DNA of 61,926 nt, from positions 1-61,926 of IMG/VR virus record IMGVR_UViG_3300021093_000075; one strand, given 5' to 3'. Below the pieces are notes generated by a model. The model did no database searches and had not been told where the DNA came from. It was given only the letters and a program-made list of their open reading frames with translations. Numbering within the stretch: position 1 is the stretch's first letter; every line of letters starts with the position of its first letter. This document shows positions 33,565 through 42,199 of this stretch, piece by piece. Source of the DNA: a virus. Both the position numbers and the translations under genes were made by a program.

Positions 33565-33948
33565 ATGAAACCGAAACCGCTATCCACGTCACGGAGAGTC
33601 ACACATAGCTCGACCAGCAACACCGGGGGAGCGGTTGACCTCTCAGTGTACGATCTCACGCCAGATGACATTGGCGTTGACATTCAGAATCACGAAACTT
33701 TCAGCACTCTGCAAGTCAACTTCGGAAACGTCAGTGTAAGTTGCATTATCAAGGGAGATCACCAAGCAGCCACAGTTGATGGCCAACTGTGCATTGCAAA
33801 TCTTGAGGTGATTGACCGACTCATCAACAAGCTCGTTGACGTAGAACTCGACCTGCGCTTGAAACTGCGAAAACTTGAGCGTGACAAGTCTCGAAAACAT
33901 CCTCTCTTTGGAGTCGCGGAACTCGTCAGCACTGAGAGCCCACAATGA
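33565..33948 (+). CDS. Hypothetical protein
   Basis: The 127-residue protein is not recognised. It has a Ser/Thr-rich N-terminus and a helical basic C-terminus (D-L-R-L-K-L-R-K-L-E-R-D-K). The ATG has an AAGGAGACAAC site after the CAA repeat. Confidence 0.7.
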   Translation: MKPKPLSTSRRVTHSSTSNTGGAVDLSVYDLTPDDIGVDIQNHETFSTLQVNFGNVSVSCIIKGDHQAATVDGQLCIANLEVIDRLINKLVDVELDLRLKLRKLERDKSRKHPLFGVAELVSTESPQ

Positions 33949-34139
33949 TCGACGATTCAATCTCCATCGGCACTCACGTTGCCAAGATCTTCAAGCAACT
34001 TGTCGATGCCCAGAAATGCCATGATTGCGGGGCATTCGTGCCGGAGGGACTGGGACACTATCCCAACCCGGAACGGTACATTCGAGTGTGCTCAAAGTGC
34101 CTGCCCAAATACGTCCCTACCAGTGTTGGTTCTGACTGA
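33945..34139 (+). CDS. Zinc-ribbon small protein
   Basis: The 64-residue protein has C-H-D-C-G near residue 25 and C-S-K-C-L near 50, a standard zinc ribbon. It overlaps the upstream stop (ATGA). The promoter for the next unit starts inside its end. Confidence 0.7.
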   Translation: MIDDSISIGTHVAKIFKQLVDAQKCHDCGAFVPEGLGHYPNPERYIRVCSKCLPKYVPTSVGSD

Positions 34140-34154
34140 CCATCCTGGTACAGT
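34126..34154 (+). promoter_or_regulatory. Promoter (TTGGTT-17-TACAGT)
   Basis: The -35-like and -10-like elements are 17 nt apart and precede the ATG at 34178, which has AAGGAGGGACA. Confidence 0.45.
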
Positions 34155-34177
34155 GAACACACCTACAAGGAGGGACA

Positions 34178-34363
34178 ATGCCAGAAGCACATCAACTACC
34201 CGGTGATTCAAACACTTTAGTGTGGGCATCATTCATCACGCGAGAAGCGGTTGAAAACTGGTCAGAAGGACAGATCAACGCATTACGCGAGGCTCTTGAC
34301 CGCATGGTGCAAGTGACATTCGAAGACTTCGAGCAGTTCCGTATTGCTGTGGAGGAAAAGTGA
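34178..34363 (+). CDS. Hypothetical small protein
   Basis: The 61-residue acidic, helical protein is unrecognised. AAGGAGGGACA precedes the ATG, and the stop overlaps the next ATG (TGATG). Confidence 0.65.
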   Translation: MPEAHQLPGDSNTLVWASFITREAVENWSEGQINALREALDRMVQVTFEDFEQFRIAVEEK

Positions 34364-34572
34364 TGAGGCCGATAGACACAGCGTTCGACCAGTGGGCAAC
34401 CTACATCTGTGCCAGAGTCAGGTCACAGATGACACATGATGATAAACCACTCATCTTCTCTTACTGCCAACTGTGCGGTAGGGGATTGGGAGCAGTCAAC
34501 GGCTTACGCATTGGTCGCTGTTCTGAAGCCGGACAACCATGCAAGACCAACGAGGAGGGACAGAAGAAATGA
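34363..34572 (+). CDS. Small cysteine-containing protein
   Basis: The 69-residue protein has C-Q-L-C-G-R-G and later R-C and P-C, giving a four-cysteine zinc-ribbon-like set. The ATG at 34363 is preferred to the GTG three bases upstream because it forms TGATG with the preceding stop. Confidence 0.65.
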   Translation: MRPIDTAFDQWATYICARVRSQMTHDDKPLIFSYCQLCGRGLGAVNGLRIGRCSEAGQPCKTNEEGQKK

Positions 34573-34820
34573 CCAGGAAACGCAAGGTCAACTACTATGC
34601 GTTCCACGCCGGAACGGGGACACTCATCGACGCAGCCGATGGCACGTTCGTCTTCAGCGACGAGAACTTCACCGAAGACGAACTGGATGCCCTGGAACAG
34701 GGTGACGCGGAGGTAGCGAAGGGCGCAGGAGTGAGCCTGATGACGCTCGTACGCCTCTACGAGAGGAAGTGCGCCGAGGAAACCGCCAGGGCGAGGAAGA
34801 AACGGAAGAAGGGTAAGTGA
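34569..34820 (+). CDS. Hypothetical basic/acidic small protein
   Basis: The 83-residue protein has a beta-type N-terminal third, an acidic centre and a strongly basic C-terminus (A-R-A-R-K-K-R-K-K-G-K). It is coupled to its neighbours by ATGA and TGATG overlaps. Confidence 0.65.
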   Translation: MTRKRKVNYYAFHAGTGTLIDAADGTFVFSDENFTEDELDALEQGDAEVAKGAGVSLMTLVRLYERKCAEETARARKKRKKGK

Positions 34821-35377
34821 TGCACACCGGGATTCTTCTAGCTGTTGAGGCCGTAGACGTGGATGAAGCATTCGACCTGATCGAGGAGTTCAATAGCATT
34901 TACGCCGACTGGTCGGATTGGAACGAAGCATGGGGCAGGTGGAAGAGTGATTTCCCCAACGGAGCACTGTGCCACCGGGACAACCCCGATAAGTTTATGT
35001 CTTTCATTGACCAGTATCGTGCGTACACCATGAACGCAATGTACGAAGATCTCCAGCGCGTCGGTTCTTTGACCGTGTGGGAACTGGTGATGCTGAAAGC
35101 CAACCGATCCGGCGATGGATTCGATGACCCTGCAATGGTCAACGCCACCCGGAAGTTGGGCAAAGATGGAACTGCCTCTAGTCAATCCGCCCACAATGAG
35201 GACTTTCTCAATGTCTACAGAACGACAAGTCTGCTCGAACTTGTATCGGGGGATTTCACTAGCGGACAACACTTCTTTGACGTAACCGCCCACACTCCGA
35301 ACAAGGATGCAGTGCTGAAACGAGTTGCACAGAGATCGGAAGACCAGTGGCTCATCGTATGGGATTACCACTACTAA
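34820..35377 (+). CDS. Hypothetical protein
   Basis: The 185-residue protein is not recognised. It is Asp/Trp-rich in the first 50 residues and probably alpha/beta. The stop overlaps the next start (TAATG). Confidence 0.7.
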   Translation: MHTGILLAVEAVDVDEAFDLIEEFNSIYADWSDWNEAWGRWKSDFPNGALCHRDNPDKFMSFIDQYRAYTMNAMYEDLQRVGSLTVWELVMLKANRSGDGFDDPAMVNATRKLGKDGTASSQSAHNEDFLNVYRTTSLLELVSGDFTSGQHFFDVTAHTPNKDAVLKRVAQRSEDQWLIVWDYHY

Positions 35378-35751
35378 TGACCTGGCACATCATTCACTCA
35401 GAACACTGGGCAGGAAGCACTCACCTGCTCGATACACGCATCGACGCAATGTACGCCTATGACGATCTACACGGTGCTCGACACGTCACCAGCGATGATG
35501 ATGCCGGGGAAGTGTGTTTCGAGCTGCCGGATGAACGCATTGTCTGGTTGACGAGCACCGACCTCGAGTTTGTCTGGCCTTTCGATGACGATTGCCTGCG
35601 AACTGACAGCCCATGCCAGCGTGACTACTCGTGGTCACAGATCGCAGAACTGAACCACGAACGGCAGGTCAATACCTTTGGCTGGTGCAGTTGCGAAACA
35701 GATGAACCGCCATACAATGATTGTCCTATCAAGGAGGAAGGCAATGCCTGA
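35377..35751 (+). CDS. Hypothetical acidic protein
   Basis: The 124-residue acidic protein is unrecognised. It has several cysteines in the C-terminal part (W-C-S-C-E, D-C-P). It is coupled upstream and overlaps the next gene by 8 bp. Confidence 0.7.
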   Translation: MTWHIIHSEHWAGSTHLLDTRIDAMYAYDDLHGARHVTSDDDAGEVCFELPDERIVWLTSTDLEFVWPFDDDCLRTDSPCQRDYSWSQIAELNHERQVNTFGWCSCETDEPPYNDCPIKEEGNA

Positions 35752-36565
35752 GTTAGTCCATGTCCACAAGAACGTCTACACGCTCGATGAACTAGCACCC
35801 GGTGCTCGACGCAAGGCGTTAGAAATCCTGACTCAACAGATGTGGGAAATGTTCCCTAACGAACTGATTGACGAGATGATCTACGAAATGTTCTGTAAGA
35901 AAGCTGGTCGGTTAGATTTAGCAGACGGAAATCAAGTCAAGAACATTCAGAAACTTGGACTTCGCATTGGCTGGTCGGTGTCCTACACGCAGAGTGATTG
36001 TGTCGAACTGACTGGGAAGATTCGCATTGAAGACTTCCCAGGCTTCAGCACCTATGGCCCGATCTCATGGCCGCGAAATGTCCCCATGATTGAAGTCTCG
36101 AGGGGTCGACTCACTGCACAGGAGTACGACCAAGAGGCCACAGATCGCATCGCTGATGGTGTTGACAACTACTCGAAAGAGTGGACTCAGTCAATGGACT
36201 TCGTGAGGGGCATCCAGCACGATCTCTACTGGTATGCCCGGGATTGCGTTGATGCGATGATGGCAGAATCCGAGGTTGTCGAGCAGTACCACACGCAGAT
36301 GTATCCACGCAGGTTCATCGAAGACGGAAGACTCGCCCCGGCAGATTTCTGGCAAGAGGCTGATTATGTTGCGCCAGTGGTCATCAAGTGGACTGAGCAT
36401 GACGTTGTGGCATTGCTGGGAAACGGTGATGAGACAGCAATCGACATTGAGAAGGCCAGGGATGTGTTTGCCCGGGTCAGTAAGCACCTGAAAGACCGTT
36501 CTATTGAACTGGGCTGGGGAGTGCTGGAAACACTCGTCGATTATGACCGGGTTGTGAAAGACTGA
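35744..36565 (+). CDS. Hypothetical protein
   Basis: The 273-residue protein is not recognised. The first part includes Y-T-L-D-E-L-A-P-G-A-R-R-K-A-L, a pattern seen in several phage proteins of unknown role. AAGGAGGAAGGC precedes the ATG. Confidence 0.7.
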   Translation: MPELVHVHKNVYTLDELAPGARRKALEILTQQMWEMFPNELIDEMIYEMFCKKAGRLDLADGNQVKNIQKLGLRIGWSVSYTQSDCVELTGKIRIEDFPGFSTYGPISWPRNVPMIEVSRGRLTAQEYDQEATDRIADGVDNYSKEWTQSMDFVRGIQHDLYWYARDCVDAMMAESEVVEQYHTQMYPRRFIEDGRLAPADFWQEADYVAPVVIKWTEHDVVALLGNGDETAIDIEKARDVFARVSKHLKDRSIELGWGVLETLVDYDRVVKD

Positions 36566-36581
36566 AACGCCCCACTATGAT
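36552..36581 (+). promoter_or_regulatory. Promoter (TTGTGA-18-TATGAT)
   Basis: TTGTGA (36552-36557) and TATGAT (36576-36581) are 18 nt apart, 44 nt before the ATG of the XRE regulator gene. Confidence 0.5.
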
Positions 36582-36625
36582 GCTCTCGTGGCACATCAGT
36601 GTCACAGAACCAACAAGGAGACAAC

Positions 36626-36853
36626 ATGAAACAGCAACTAAGTAAGAACCGAAAGATTGTCGCACAGCGTCTGTGCGATGCTCGAATCAAGCAGAACAGG
36701 TCACAGGAAGAAGTGGCGCGAAAGGCTGGCGTAGATCGCAAGACCGTCAACCGCATCGAGAACAATCACTTCTCACCAACACTTGACACTCTGTTCCGGC
36801 TGTGCAGGGTGCTCAACATCAAGCCAGTATCGCTATTCACTTCAATCAAGTAA
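36626..36853 (+). CDS. XRE/Cro-type transcription regulator
   Basis: The 75-residue protein is a single helix-turn-helix domain: R-L-C-D-A-R, then S-Q-E-E-V-A-R-K-A-G-V-D-R-K-T-V and R-I-E-N-N-H, followed by P-T-L-D-T-L-F-R-L-C. It has its own promoter, AAGGAGACAAC site and no lysogeny partner in view, so it is more likely a local regulator than a prophage repressor. Confidence 0.85.
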   Translation: MKQQLSKNRKIVAQRLCDARIKQNRSQEEVARKAGVDRKTVNRIENNHFSPTLDTLFRLCRVLNIKPVSLFTSIK

Positions 36854-36880
36854 TCAACCAACCAACAAGGAGAAACAACC

Positions 36881-37345
36881 ATGACAACGAAGAAACCAAT
36901 CATCGAAGTTGCCAAGCAACTCGAGGAAACAATCAACAGCGAGATCGGGTTCAGTGAGGTGAAAGCCGTTCTGATGGGAATCAGCAACATTCACACCGAA
37001 ATGTCCTGGCAAGTTGCCAGTCGACACGGCGATGTGTACGAGTTGCTCTCGTCACCGAACGCCATTGACACGGCTCGTCACAGCGACGCAGTTGCGGTCA
37101 TTACTTGCGGTTGGGCTGCGCCAGTCGGTCACGATGAGGCCGATGACATTCCACCTTCGATCCACCCGGCTCGTCGACGTGTGCGTCTGTGCATCGTCGC
37201 TGACAACGCTTCCCGGCGAGTTTCTGTGTTGCGTTTCCAAGATGACCCAGACAACACCATCGTCGAAGAGGGCACTGCGAAAGGCTCGCTTGCTGATGCA
37301 GTTGCTGACCTGTTCAAGCAGGCTCAGGGCGGAGGGTATCTCTAA
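36881..37345 (+). CDS. Hypothetical protein
   Basis: The 154-residue protein is not recognised, with mixed alpha/beta content. AAGGAGAAACAACC precedes the ATG, and the stop overlaps the next ATG. Confidence 0.7.
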   Translation: MTTKKPIIEVAKQLEETINSEIGFSEVKAVLMGISNIHTEMSWQVASRHGDVYELLSSPNAIDTARHSDAVAVITCGWAAPVGHDEADDIPPSIHPARRRVRLCIVADNASRRVSVLRFQDDPDNTIVEEGTAKGSLADAVADLFKQAQGGGYL

Positions 37346-38010
37346 TGCCCAACCATTGCTCGAACTGCCTGCTCGTAGGAGCATCTGACGATTACCGGGG
37401 CGAACTCGATGCGTTTCACGCACTTGTTTCGACCCCGGTTGAGAAGACCCACACCAACATTCACGGTGAGACAACGACAGCACTCGTGGAGGGAATCGCA
37501 ATGTGCGACAACATTCTTCCCTGCCCGAAAGAGCTTTCGGCTAACTCGACGCTGGATGAGCATCCTGAGAACATTGCCAAGTACGGCTTCAGTGGCTGGT
37601 ATGACTGGTGCAACTTCAACTGGGGCACGAAGTGGGGTGACTACGACACCGACTGCATCCATGAGTGGGGAACACCGAACCTCCGGGCGTATCGCTACAC
37701 CACCGCCTGGAATCCGATGACCCGGGCGATCCAGCAGTTCTCTAAGAAGTTTCCCAACCTCGTGTTCGTCAACACATTCGAGGAAGGTGGCTGTGCAATC
37801 TTAGGGGCGGAGTGCGCCATCAACGGCGAGTTATTCGAGGCCGAAGACCAGTATCCCGAAGTCAACTGGGATGAAGACGAACCGGGGTTCGAGAAAGTCG
37901 GGGAGGCTCAGGTGGCCTGCGTTCGCAGTGTGCTTGATAGTGCTCTCGACAACACCGACATTTCATTTGATGAAACCATCTTCGATCCATTCTTCCGGGG
38001 GATGGCATGA
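37345..38010 (+). CDS. DUF1281/Api92-like ferredoxin-fold protein
   Basis: The 221-residue protein starts P-N-H-C-S-N and later has C-P-K-E-L, Y-G-F-S-G-W-Y-D-W-C and N-W-G-T-K-W, then T-A-W-N-P-M, a pattern found in a widespread phage/plasmid family of unknown function (DUF1281 or Api92-like). It overlaps both neighbours. Confidence 0.75.
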   Translation: MPNHCSNCLLVGASDDYRGELDAFHALVSTPVEKTHTNIHGETTTALVEGIAMCDNILPCPKELSANSTLDEHPENIAKYGFSGWYDWCNFNWGTKWGDYDTDCIHEWGTPNLRAYRYTTAWNPMTRAIQQFSKKFPNLVFVNTFEEGGCAILGAECAINGELFEAEDQYPEVNWDEDEPGFEKVGEAQVACVRSVLDSALDNTDISFDETIFDPFFRGMA

Positions 38011-38234
38011 GCAAGAAGAAGAAAGCATCTAACGAGCGCGTGGTCATCAACATCAACGATGGCACAGTCACCGATCTCGAGGGCTGTCTCGTTGTGGAGT
38101 TGACCGACATGGTGTCCGAAGACGAACGCTGGCTCGATTGGCTCGATTGTGGAGATGACAGTTCTGCAATCGAGGTTGCTAAGAAGTACGGCAAGCCCAT
38201 CCGCATCATCGGCGGTGACTGGTCGGTGGAATGA
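38007..38234 (+). CDS. Hypothetical small acidic protein
   Basis: The 75-residue protein has a basic start (S-K-K-K-K-A) and an acidic body with repeated D-W-L-D. It is unrecognised and coupled by ATGA on both sides. Confidence 0.65.
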   Translation: MSKKKKASNERVVININDGTVTDLEGCLVVELTDMVSEDERWLDWLDCGDDSSAIEVAKKYGKPIRIIGGDWSVE

Positions 38235-38491
38235 TGGTCACGAAAGTAATCAGCATGAAGACCATCGTGAATGCGAAACGTCGCTATGACAGACGCATGG
38301 TGGTGAAGACCCACAACCTTGTCGGTGCTCACGAGATCGCCCAGCGATTGAACCGGGCACACCCGACAATCGTGCATGCATGGGCGAGGCGTGACCTCAA
38401 CTTCCCACCCCCGGCTGCCGTTCTTCAGGCTGGCAAGTTCTGGGATTGGTCACAGGTCGAGCGTTGGGCGAAGGAAACCGGGAGACTGTGA
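38231..38491 (+). CDS. Small helix-turn-helix protein (excisionase-like)
   Basis: The 86-residue basic protein carries L-V-G-A-H-E-I-A-Q-R-L-N-R then A-W-A-R-R-D-L-N-F-P and W-D-W-S-Q-V-E-R-W, a winged-helix pattern of the AlpA/excisionase type. Without an integrase nearby it is more likely a regulator. It overlaps the preceding stop (ATGA). Confidence 0.7.
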   Translation: MMVTKVISMKTIVNAKRRYDRRMVVKTHNLVGAHEIAQRLNRAHPTIVHAWARRDLNFPPPAAVLQAGKFWDWSQVERWAKETGRL

Positions 38492-38493
38492 CC

Positions 38494-38559
38494 ATGAGCC
38501 TTCTAGCCTTCGTCGTGGCAACTTTAGTCTTCATGGTGTGGCTGGCAACCAAGAACTAA
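38494..38559 (+). CDS. 21-residue transmembrane peptide
   Basis: The tiny product is one hydrophobic helix ending in A-T-K-N, starting 2 nt after the upstream stop with GGGAG just before. It is a candidate only; no other support is available. Confidence 0.35.
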   Translation: MSLLAFVVATLVFMVWLATKN

Positions 38560-38566
38560 GCACACG

Positions 38567-38596
38567 TTGTGACACCCCCTGCGTAACCTGTAGCCT
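38567..38596 (+). promoter_or_regulatory. Promoter (TTGTGA-18-TAGCCT)
   Basis: A -35-like TTGTGA and a weak -10-like TAGCCT are 18 nt apart upstream of the DUF932 gene. A TAACCT at 38584-38589 is a possible alternative -10. Confidence 0.35.
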
Positions 38597-38643
38597 CGAG
38601 AACATCATCAACCGGGGGCAACCCCAGATCAAGGAGAAATGCA

Positions 38644-39693
38644 ATGTCAGCAGAAACCAATAAGTGGCTCAACACCATGACGCTCATTGGCAACGTGCTC
38701 AAGCGTGGCAAGGCTTGGCACTGGCGTGAAGCGGAGCAGGGCGATGAGCCCAACCACTACGAGGGATTCATCCCAATGGATGACGTTCGTCGAAGGCTCT
38801 TCAACTGGACTGCGGAGGAAGTTCCGGTCTACATCAAGACCCAACAGGGAACATTCCGTCAGATCGAAGACCGCAAGGCCGTGATGCATTCCACAACTGG
38901 CAAGGTCTTCAATGTGTTCAGTGACCGCTACAACGTGCACCAATACGAGCAAACGCTGTTGAAGAACCTCACCGAAATCATCGACTCACACGACCTCGGT
39001 ATTGACAGTGCCGGACTTCTGCGTGAGGGTGGCAAGGCGTGGGTTCAAATCTCAGTGCCAGAGAACATCTCGAGCACTGCCGGATTCGAGTTTCGCCCGA
39101 CGCTGCTGGCATCAACCGCACATGACGGTTCGCTGGCAACGACCTACCGCCGGGTGATTCAGGCTGTGGTGTGCGATAACACTCTGCACACCGCCCTCAA
39201 CGAGAAGACCGACAGCGTGGTGAAGTTTCGTCACAACACCGACGCATCGCTCGATGGGTCGCTGGCGCGAATCCGCGAGGCTCTGGAGATCATCTACCAG
39301 ACCGCCGAATCATTCCAGCACGAACTTGACGCACTCACTGCGTGGGCAGTCACCGATAACGAGTTCACGAAACTCGTTGAGCAGGTGTATCCCATCAACC
39401 TCTTGGGTGACGGTTCACAGAATCCGAACAGTGCCAGCAAGATGACACCGAAGCGTGACGCACTCGAGAGCCTGTGGAGGAACGACGAGCGTGTGAGCCC
39501 CTGGAGGAACACCGCACTCGGCGTAGTGCAGGCCTTCACCACTGCCAACCAGCACGTCTTTGGTAAGCAGGAGACTCGAGCACAGCGCAACTACAACAAG
39601 TTGCTCAGTGGTTCGCAGTTCACTGAAGATGCCCTCGTGCTCGAGCGTTTGCGTGAGATCACCAGAGCAGAGCCGGAGTGGGCAATGGCATAG
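38644..39693 (+). CDS. DUF932 phage/plasmid-like protein
   Basis: The 349-residue protein fits the DUF932 (TIGR03299-like) family: I-P-M-D-D-V-R-R near residue 43, V-F-S-D-R-Y-N-V-H-Q-Y near 90, E-G-G-K-A-W-V-Q-I, then V-C-D-N-T-L and a long helical C-terminus. The family is common on plasmids and phages; its job is not firmly known. AAGGAGAAATGCA precedes the ATG; a strong terminator follows. Confidence 0.8.
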   Translation: MSAETNKWLNTMTLIGNVLKRGKAWHWREAEQGDEPNHYEGFIPMDDVRRRLFNWTAEEVPVYIKTQQGTFRQIEDRKAVMHSTTGKVFNVFSDRYNVHQYEQTLLKNLTEIIDSHDLGIDSAGLLREGGKAWVQISVPENISSTAGFEFRPTLLASTAHDGSLATTYRRVIQAVVCDNTLHTALNEKTDSVVKFRHNTDASLDGSLARIREALEIIYQTAESFQHELDALTAWAVTDNEFTKLVEQVYPINLLGDGSQNPNSASKMTPKRDALESLWRNDERVSPWRNTALGVVQAFTTANQHVFGKQETRAQRNYNKLLSGSQFTEDALVLERLREITRAEPEWAMA

Positions 39694-39754
39694 CATTCGG
39701 TGCTCGTGAAGGGTGTACCTCTTCATCTGGATGACCCTCCCACGAGTAATCGAG

Positions 39755-39830
39755 CCCCCACGTCAAGCACTTCCCGGTGTCGTAATCCGCAATCTTCACC
39801 CTTCGATGCTCGGCGTGGGGGTTTCGCTTT
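39755..39830 (+). terminator. Rho-independent terminator
   Basis: CCCCCACG (39755-39762) pairs with CGTGGGGG (39814-39821), followed by TTTCGCTTT. It ends the DUF932 unit and lies immediately before a leaderless-type promoter. Confidence 0.65.
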
Positions 39831-39832
39831 GC

Positions 39833-39838
39833 TAGGAT
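39833..39838 (+). promoter_or_regulatory. Extended -10 for leaderless SNF2 transcript
   Basis: TGc-TAGGAT has its last base 6 nt before the ATG at 39845. No ribosome-binding site fits better than AGGA inside the -10 itself. Confidence 0.5.
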
Positions 39839-39844
39839 GCCCCC

Positions 39845-41326
39845 ATGAACATCAAGACAGCGATACCTCTACTCGCTCACCAAGTCGAAGCAGTCGAGTA
39901 CGCACTCGAGAACCGTCGAGTCATCATCGGTGACGAGATGGGCGTTGGCAAGACCCCGACTGCCATTGCCATCGTGGCAACAGAAATCCGGCGTGAGAAA
40001 CGTGCAGGCTGGAAAGTCGACCCATTTCTCGTGGTCGTGCCACCCTCGATGCGTCTTCAGTGGGAGCGTGAGTTTGCCCGGTTTGCCCCCGATCTCAGAA
40101 TCAAGACGCTCACAGGCCGCTCACCAGTCGATGACCGTCGACGTGCGTGGGATGTACCGAAGGCTGATGTGCTCCTCATTGGTGACTCATCGCTGTCCGG
40201 GTACGCCAAGTATCTGAAGGGAAAGATTCACGGCATCATCGTCGATGAGTGCCAGCGTCTGAAGAATCGCAAGGCTCAACGCTCGCTCGGTGCAGTCAAT
40301 GTTGTGTCGATGCTTCATCGAGATGCGATTCGAGTTGTCATGTCGGGCACACCGCTAATCAACAATCCCATCGAACTCGTGCCATCACTACAGGTGATCG
40401 ACAGGCTCGAAGACTTCCGTGATGGTGCACAGTCCGGTTATGAGTCATTCCTGAATCGCTACGCACCACGCATTGACCGTTTCGGGACTCGAGGTACAGC
40501 GAACCTGCCGGAGCTGCACCGCAGGCTGTGCGATGGATTCATGCTTCGACGCAGGCGTTCAGAAGTGCTCGAGTTGCCAGCGAAAGGTCGAATCACCAGC
40601 GAGGTGACGCTCACGCAACGGAGCATCGAGCAGTACCAACGAGCAGAGCGTGACTTATTCGCATTCATCGAGGATGCGAAAGGGAAGCCCCAAGCAGAAC
40701 GTGCCATGAGAGCAGAAGCCATAGTCCGGCTCAACACGCTTCGCTCGATACTTGGACAGGGCAAGATCGACGCTGTCGTTGACTACGCACTCAACATCAT
40801 CGAGCAGGGCGAGCAGTTGTTCATCACCTGCACTCACACGCTGGTGCTCACGCAACTTGTCACCCGGTTGAATCGACACGCCAAGACCGTGAAGGTTGCT
40901 GGTGGCATGACAGACCGGGAGAAGATGAACGCAGTCGATGCATTTCAGAACGGCAATGCGCGAGTGCTCGTTGGCAATGTCGTTGCCTCGGGCGTAGGAC
41001 TCACGCTCACTGCTGGCAGGCATCACATCAGCGCAGAACTCCCCTGGACTTCTGCTGACCTGCTGCAATGCGAAGACCGACTGTCTCGACATGGACAGAA
41101 GCGTGAAGTCGTTTCGCACATCCTGCTTGCTCAGCACATCGACGGACAGCCTTCACTCGACTGGCGTATGTTCGCACTGCTCGACCAGAAGCTTGGAATC
41201 GTGAGTCAGGTCATGGATGGCTCGACAGACGTGCTCGTCAACCATGACAGCGAATCCGTCGCTTTCGGCGTTCTTCGCTCTTACGGCTGGACTGTCGTGA
41301 GAAACACCTCTCCAGATCGTTCCTAA
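39845..41326 (+). CDS. Second SNF2-family helicase/ATPase
   Basis: The 493-residue protein has motif I G-D-E-M-G-V-G-K-T (residues 29-37), Ia V-V-V-P-P-S-M-R-L-Q-W, II as D-E-C-Q (instead of DEAH), III M-S-G-T-P-L-I-N-N-P, and a C-terminal helicase half with Q-C-E-D-R-L-S-R-H-G-Q-K. It is distinct from the helicase at 9567-11138 and lies in the more G+C-rich block. It may act in late recombination or in counter-defence; nothing in the neighbourhood decides. Confidence 0.85.
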   Translation: MNIKTAIPLLAHQVEAVEYALENRRVIIGDEMGVGKTPTAIAIVATEIRREKRAGWKVDPFLVVVPPSMRLQWEREFARFAPDLRIKTLTGRSPVDDRRRAWDVPKADVLLIGDSSLSGYAKYLKGKIHGIIVDECQRLKNRKAQRSLGAVNVVSMLHRDAIRVVMSGTPLINNPIELVPSLQVIDRLEDFRDGAQSGYESFLNRYAPRIDRFGTRGTANLPELHRRLCDGFMLRRRRSEVLELPAKGRITSEVTLTQRSIEQYQRAERDLFAFIEDAKGKPQAERAMRAEAIVRLNTLRSILGQGKIDAVVDYALNIIEQGEQLFITCTHTLVLTQLVTRLNRHAKTVKVAGGMTDREKMNAVDAFQNGNARVLVGNVVASGVGLTLTAGRHHISAELPWTSADLLQCEDRLSRHGQKREVVSHILLAQHIDGQPSLDWRMFALLDQKLGIVSQVMDGSTDVLVNHDSESVAFGVLRSYGWTVVRNTSPDRS

Positions 41327-41430
41327 CGCACGAACCGATACCGGGTGGCGGTAGTAGTACCCCCCAGTTGTGGCACTCCGCTATGCTCGAGTACGTCGAG
41401 CATCCGCCCGACCCAATCAAGGAGAAACAC

Positions 41431-41745
41431 ATGAAGCACTACGAAGTGAGAGTCACCATCGACGTGGGCGTGACGTTCGTCGTTCACGCACCCGACGAAG
41501 AGAGCGCACACCACTGGTACGAACTGCCCCAGCAGTCGGTGCTCGTGCAGGGATTCGAAGTCGACTGGAATCGAGCGTGGGATGTTGCTGAGTACGACAA
41601 CCGAGCGTTCGTGGCACTCGATGAGAAAGACATTCGAGGAACGCTCGAGCACATCGTGACCGAGTTGCGTCGAAATGCGTTCCTGCCCGAGACACCGAAC
41701 CGTGACACCGCAGTCACCGTCGAGTTCACCGAGGTGCAGCGATGA
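41431..41745 (+). CDS. Hypothetical protein
   Basis: The 104-residue protein is unrecognised and has a beta-rich N-terminal half (Y-E-V-R-V-T-I-D-V-G-V-T-F-V-V). AAGGAGAAACAC precedes the ATG at 41431. Confidence 0.7.
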   Translation: MKHYEVRVTIDVGVTFVVHAPDEESAHHWYELPQQSVLVQGFEVDWNRAWDVAEYDNRAFVALDEKDIRGTLEHIVTELRRNAFLPETPNRDTAVTVEFTEVQR

Positions 41746-41906
41746 CCGGGAAGAAGACCCTTCCAGAACTGACCTGCTACATCTGTGGTCGAGTGACCGA
41801 CATTGACAAGTGTGAAATCTTCGAGTGTGCCAGCGACGGAACTGTCTACTCCGTCGAATGCCACGAGTGCACTCCACCAGATGCGTGGTATGACGATGCC
41901 TGCTAA
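41742..41906 (+). CDS. 54-residue cysteine-rich miniprotein
   Basis: The product has C-Y-I-C-G and C-H-E-C (with two further cysteines between), a typical zinc-ribbon set, and an acidic end. It overlaps the upstream stop by ATGA. Confidence 0.65.
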   Translation: MTGKKTLPELTCYICGRVTDIDKCEIFECASDGTVYSVECHECTPPDAWYDDAC

Positions 41907-42180
41907 ACACTTGCCCCCAGTCGATCCGAACCAAGAGGTCATCATCATCGGTGCGTGGGCTGACGTGCGCTGGAATGATTCCGGCGAAGTCATCCATCGC
42001 TACTTCTCGTTCGGTGATTACGACCACAAGACCGACCAAGACGAGTTCGGTATTCGAGACGAGCACATCTTCTTCTACACCGGGTCGAGTGACGAGTTCG
42101 AGGCTCTCACCGCCGAAGACAACGGCGAGGACTTCGTGGTGCTCGAGGAAACCATCATGTGGGAGGTTCGCATCGCTTGA
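41896..42180 (+). CDS. Hypothetical acidic protein
   Basis: The protein is about 94 residues long, acidic, and has an I-I-I-G-A-W-A-D-V-R-W strand. Several ATGs (41881, 41890, 41896) are possible starts; 41896 gives the shortest overlap with the previous gene. A terminator follows. Confidence 0.65.
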   Translation: MPAKHLPPVDPNQEVIIIGAWADVRWNDSGEVIHRYFSFGDYDHKTDQDEFGIRDEHIFFYTGSSDEFEALTAEDNGEDFVVLEETIMWEVRIA

Positions 42181-42199
42181 CGGCCTGCCCCCAGCAACG

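Noticed and set aside
34838-35371. 177-residue minus-strand frame opposite 34820-35377
   Set aside because: It is the shadow of a coupled plus-strand gene, with no start signal and no family resemblance.
38231-38491. Excisionase-like protein as evidence of lysogeny
   Set aside because: No integrase, attachment site or repressor-antirepressor pair was found; small winged-helix proteins of this type serve many roles.
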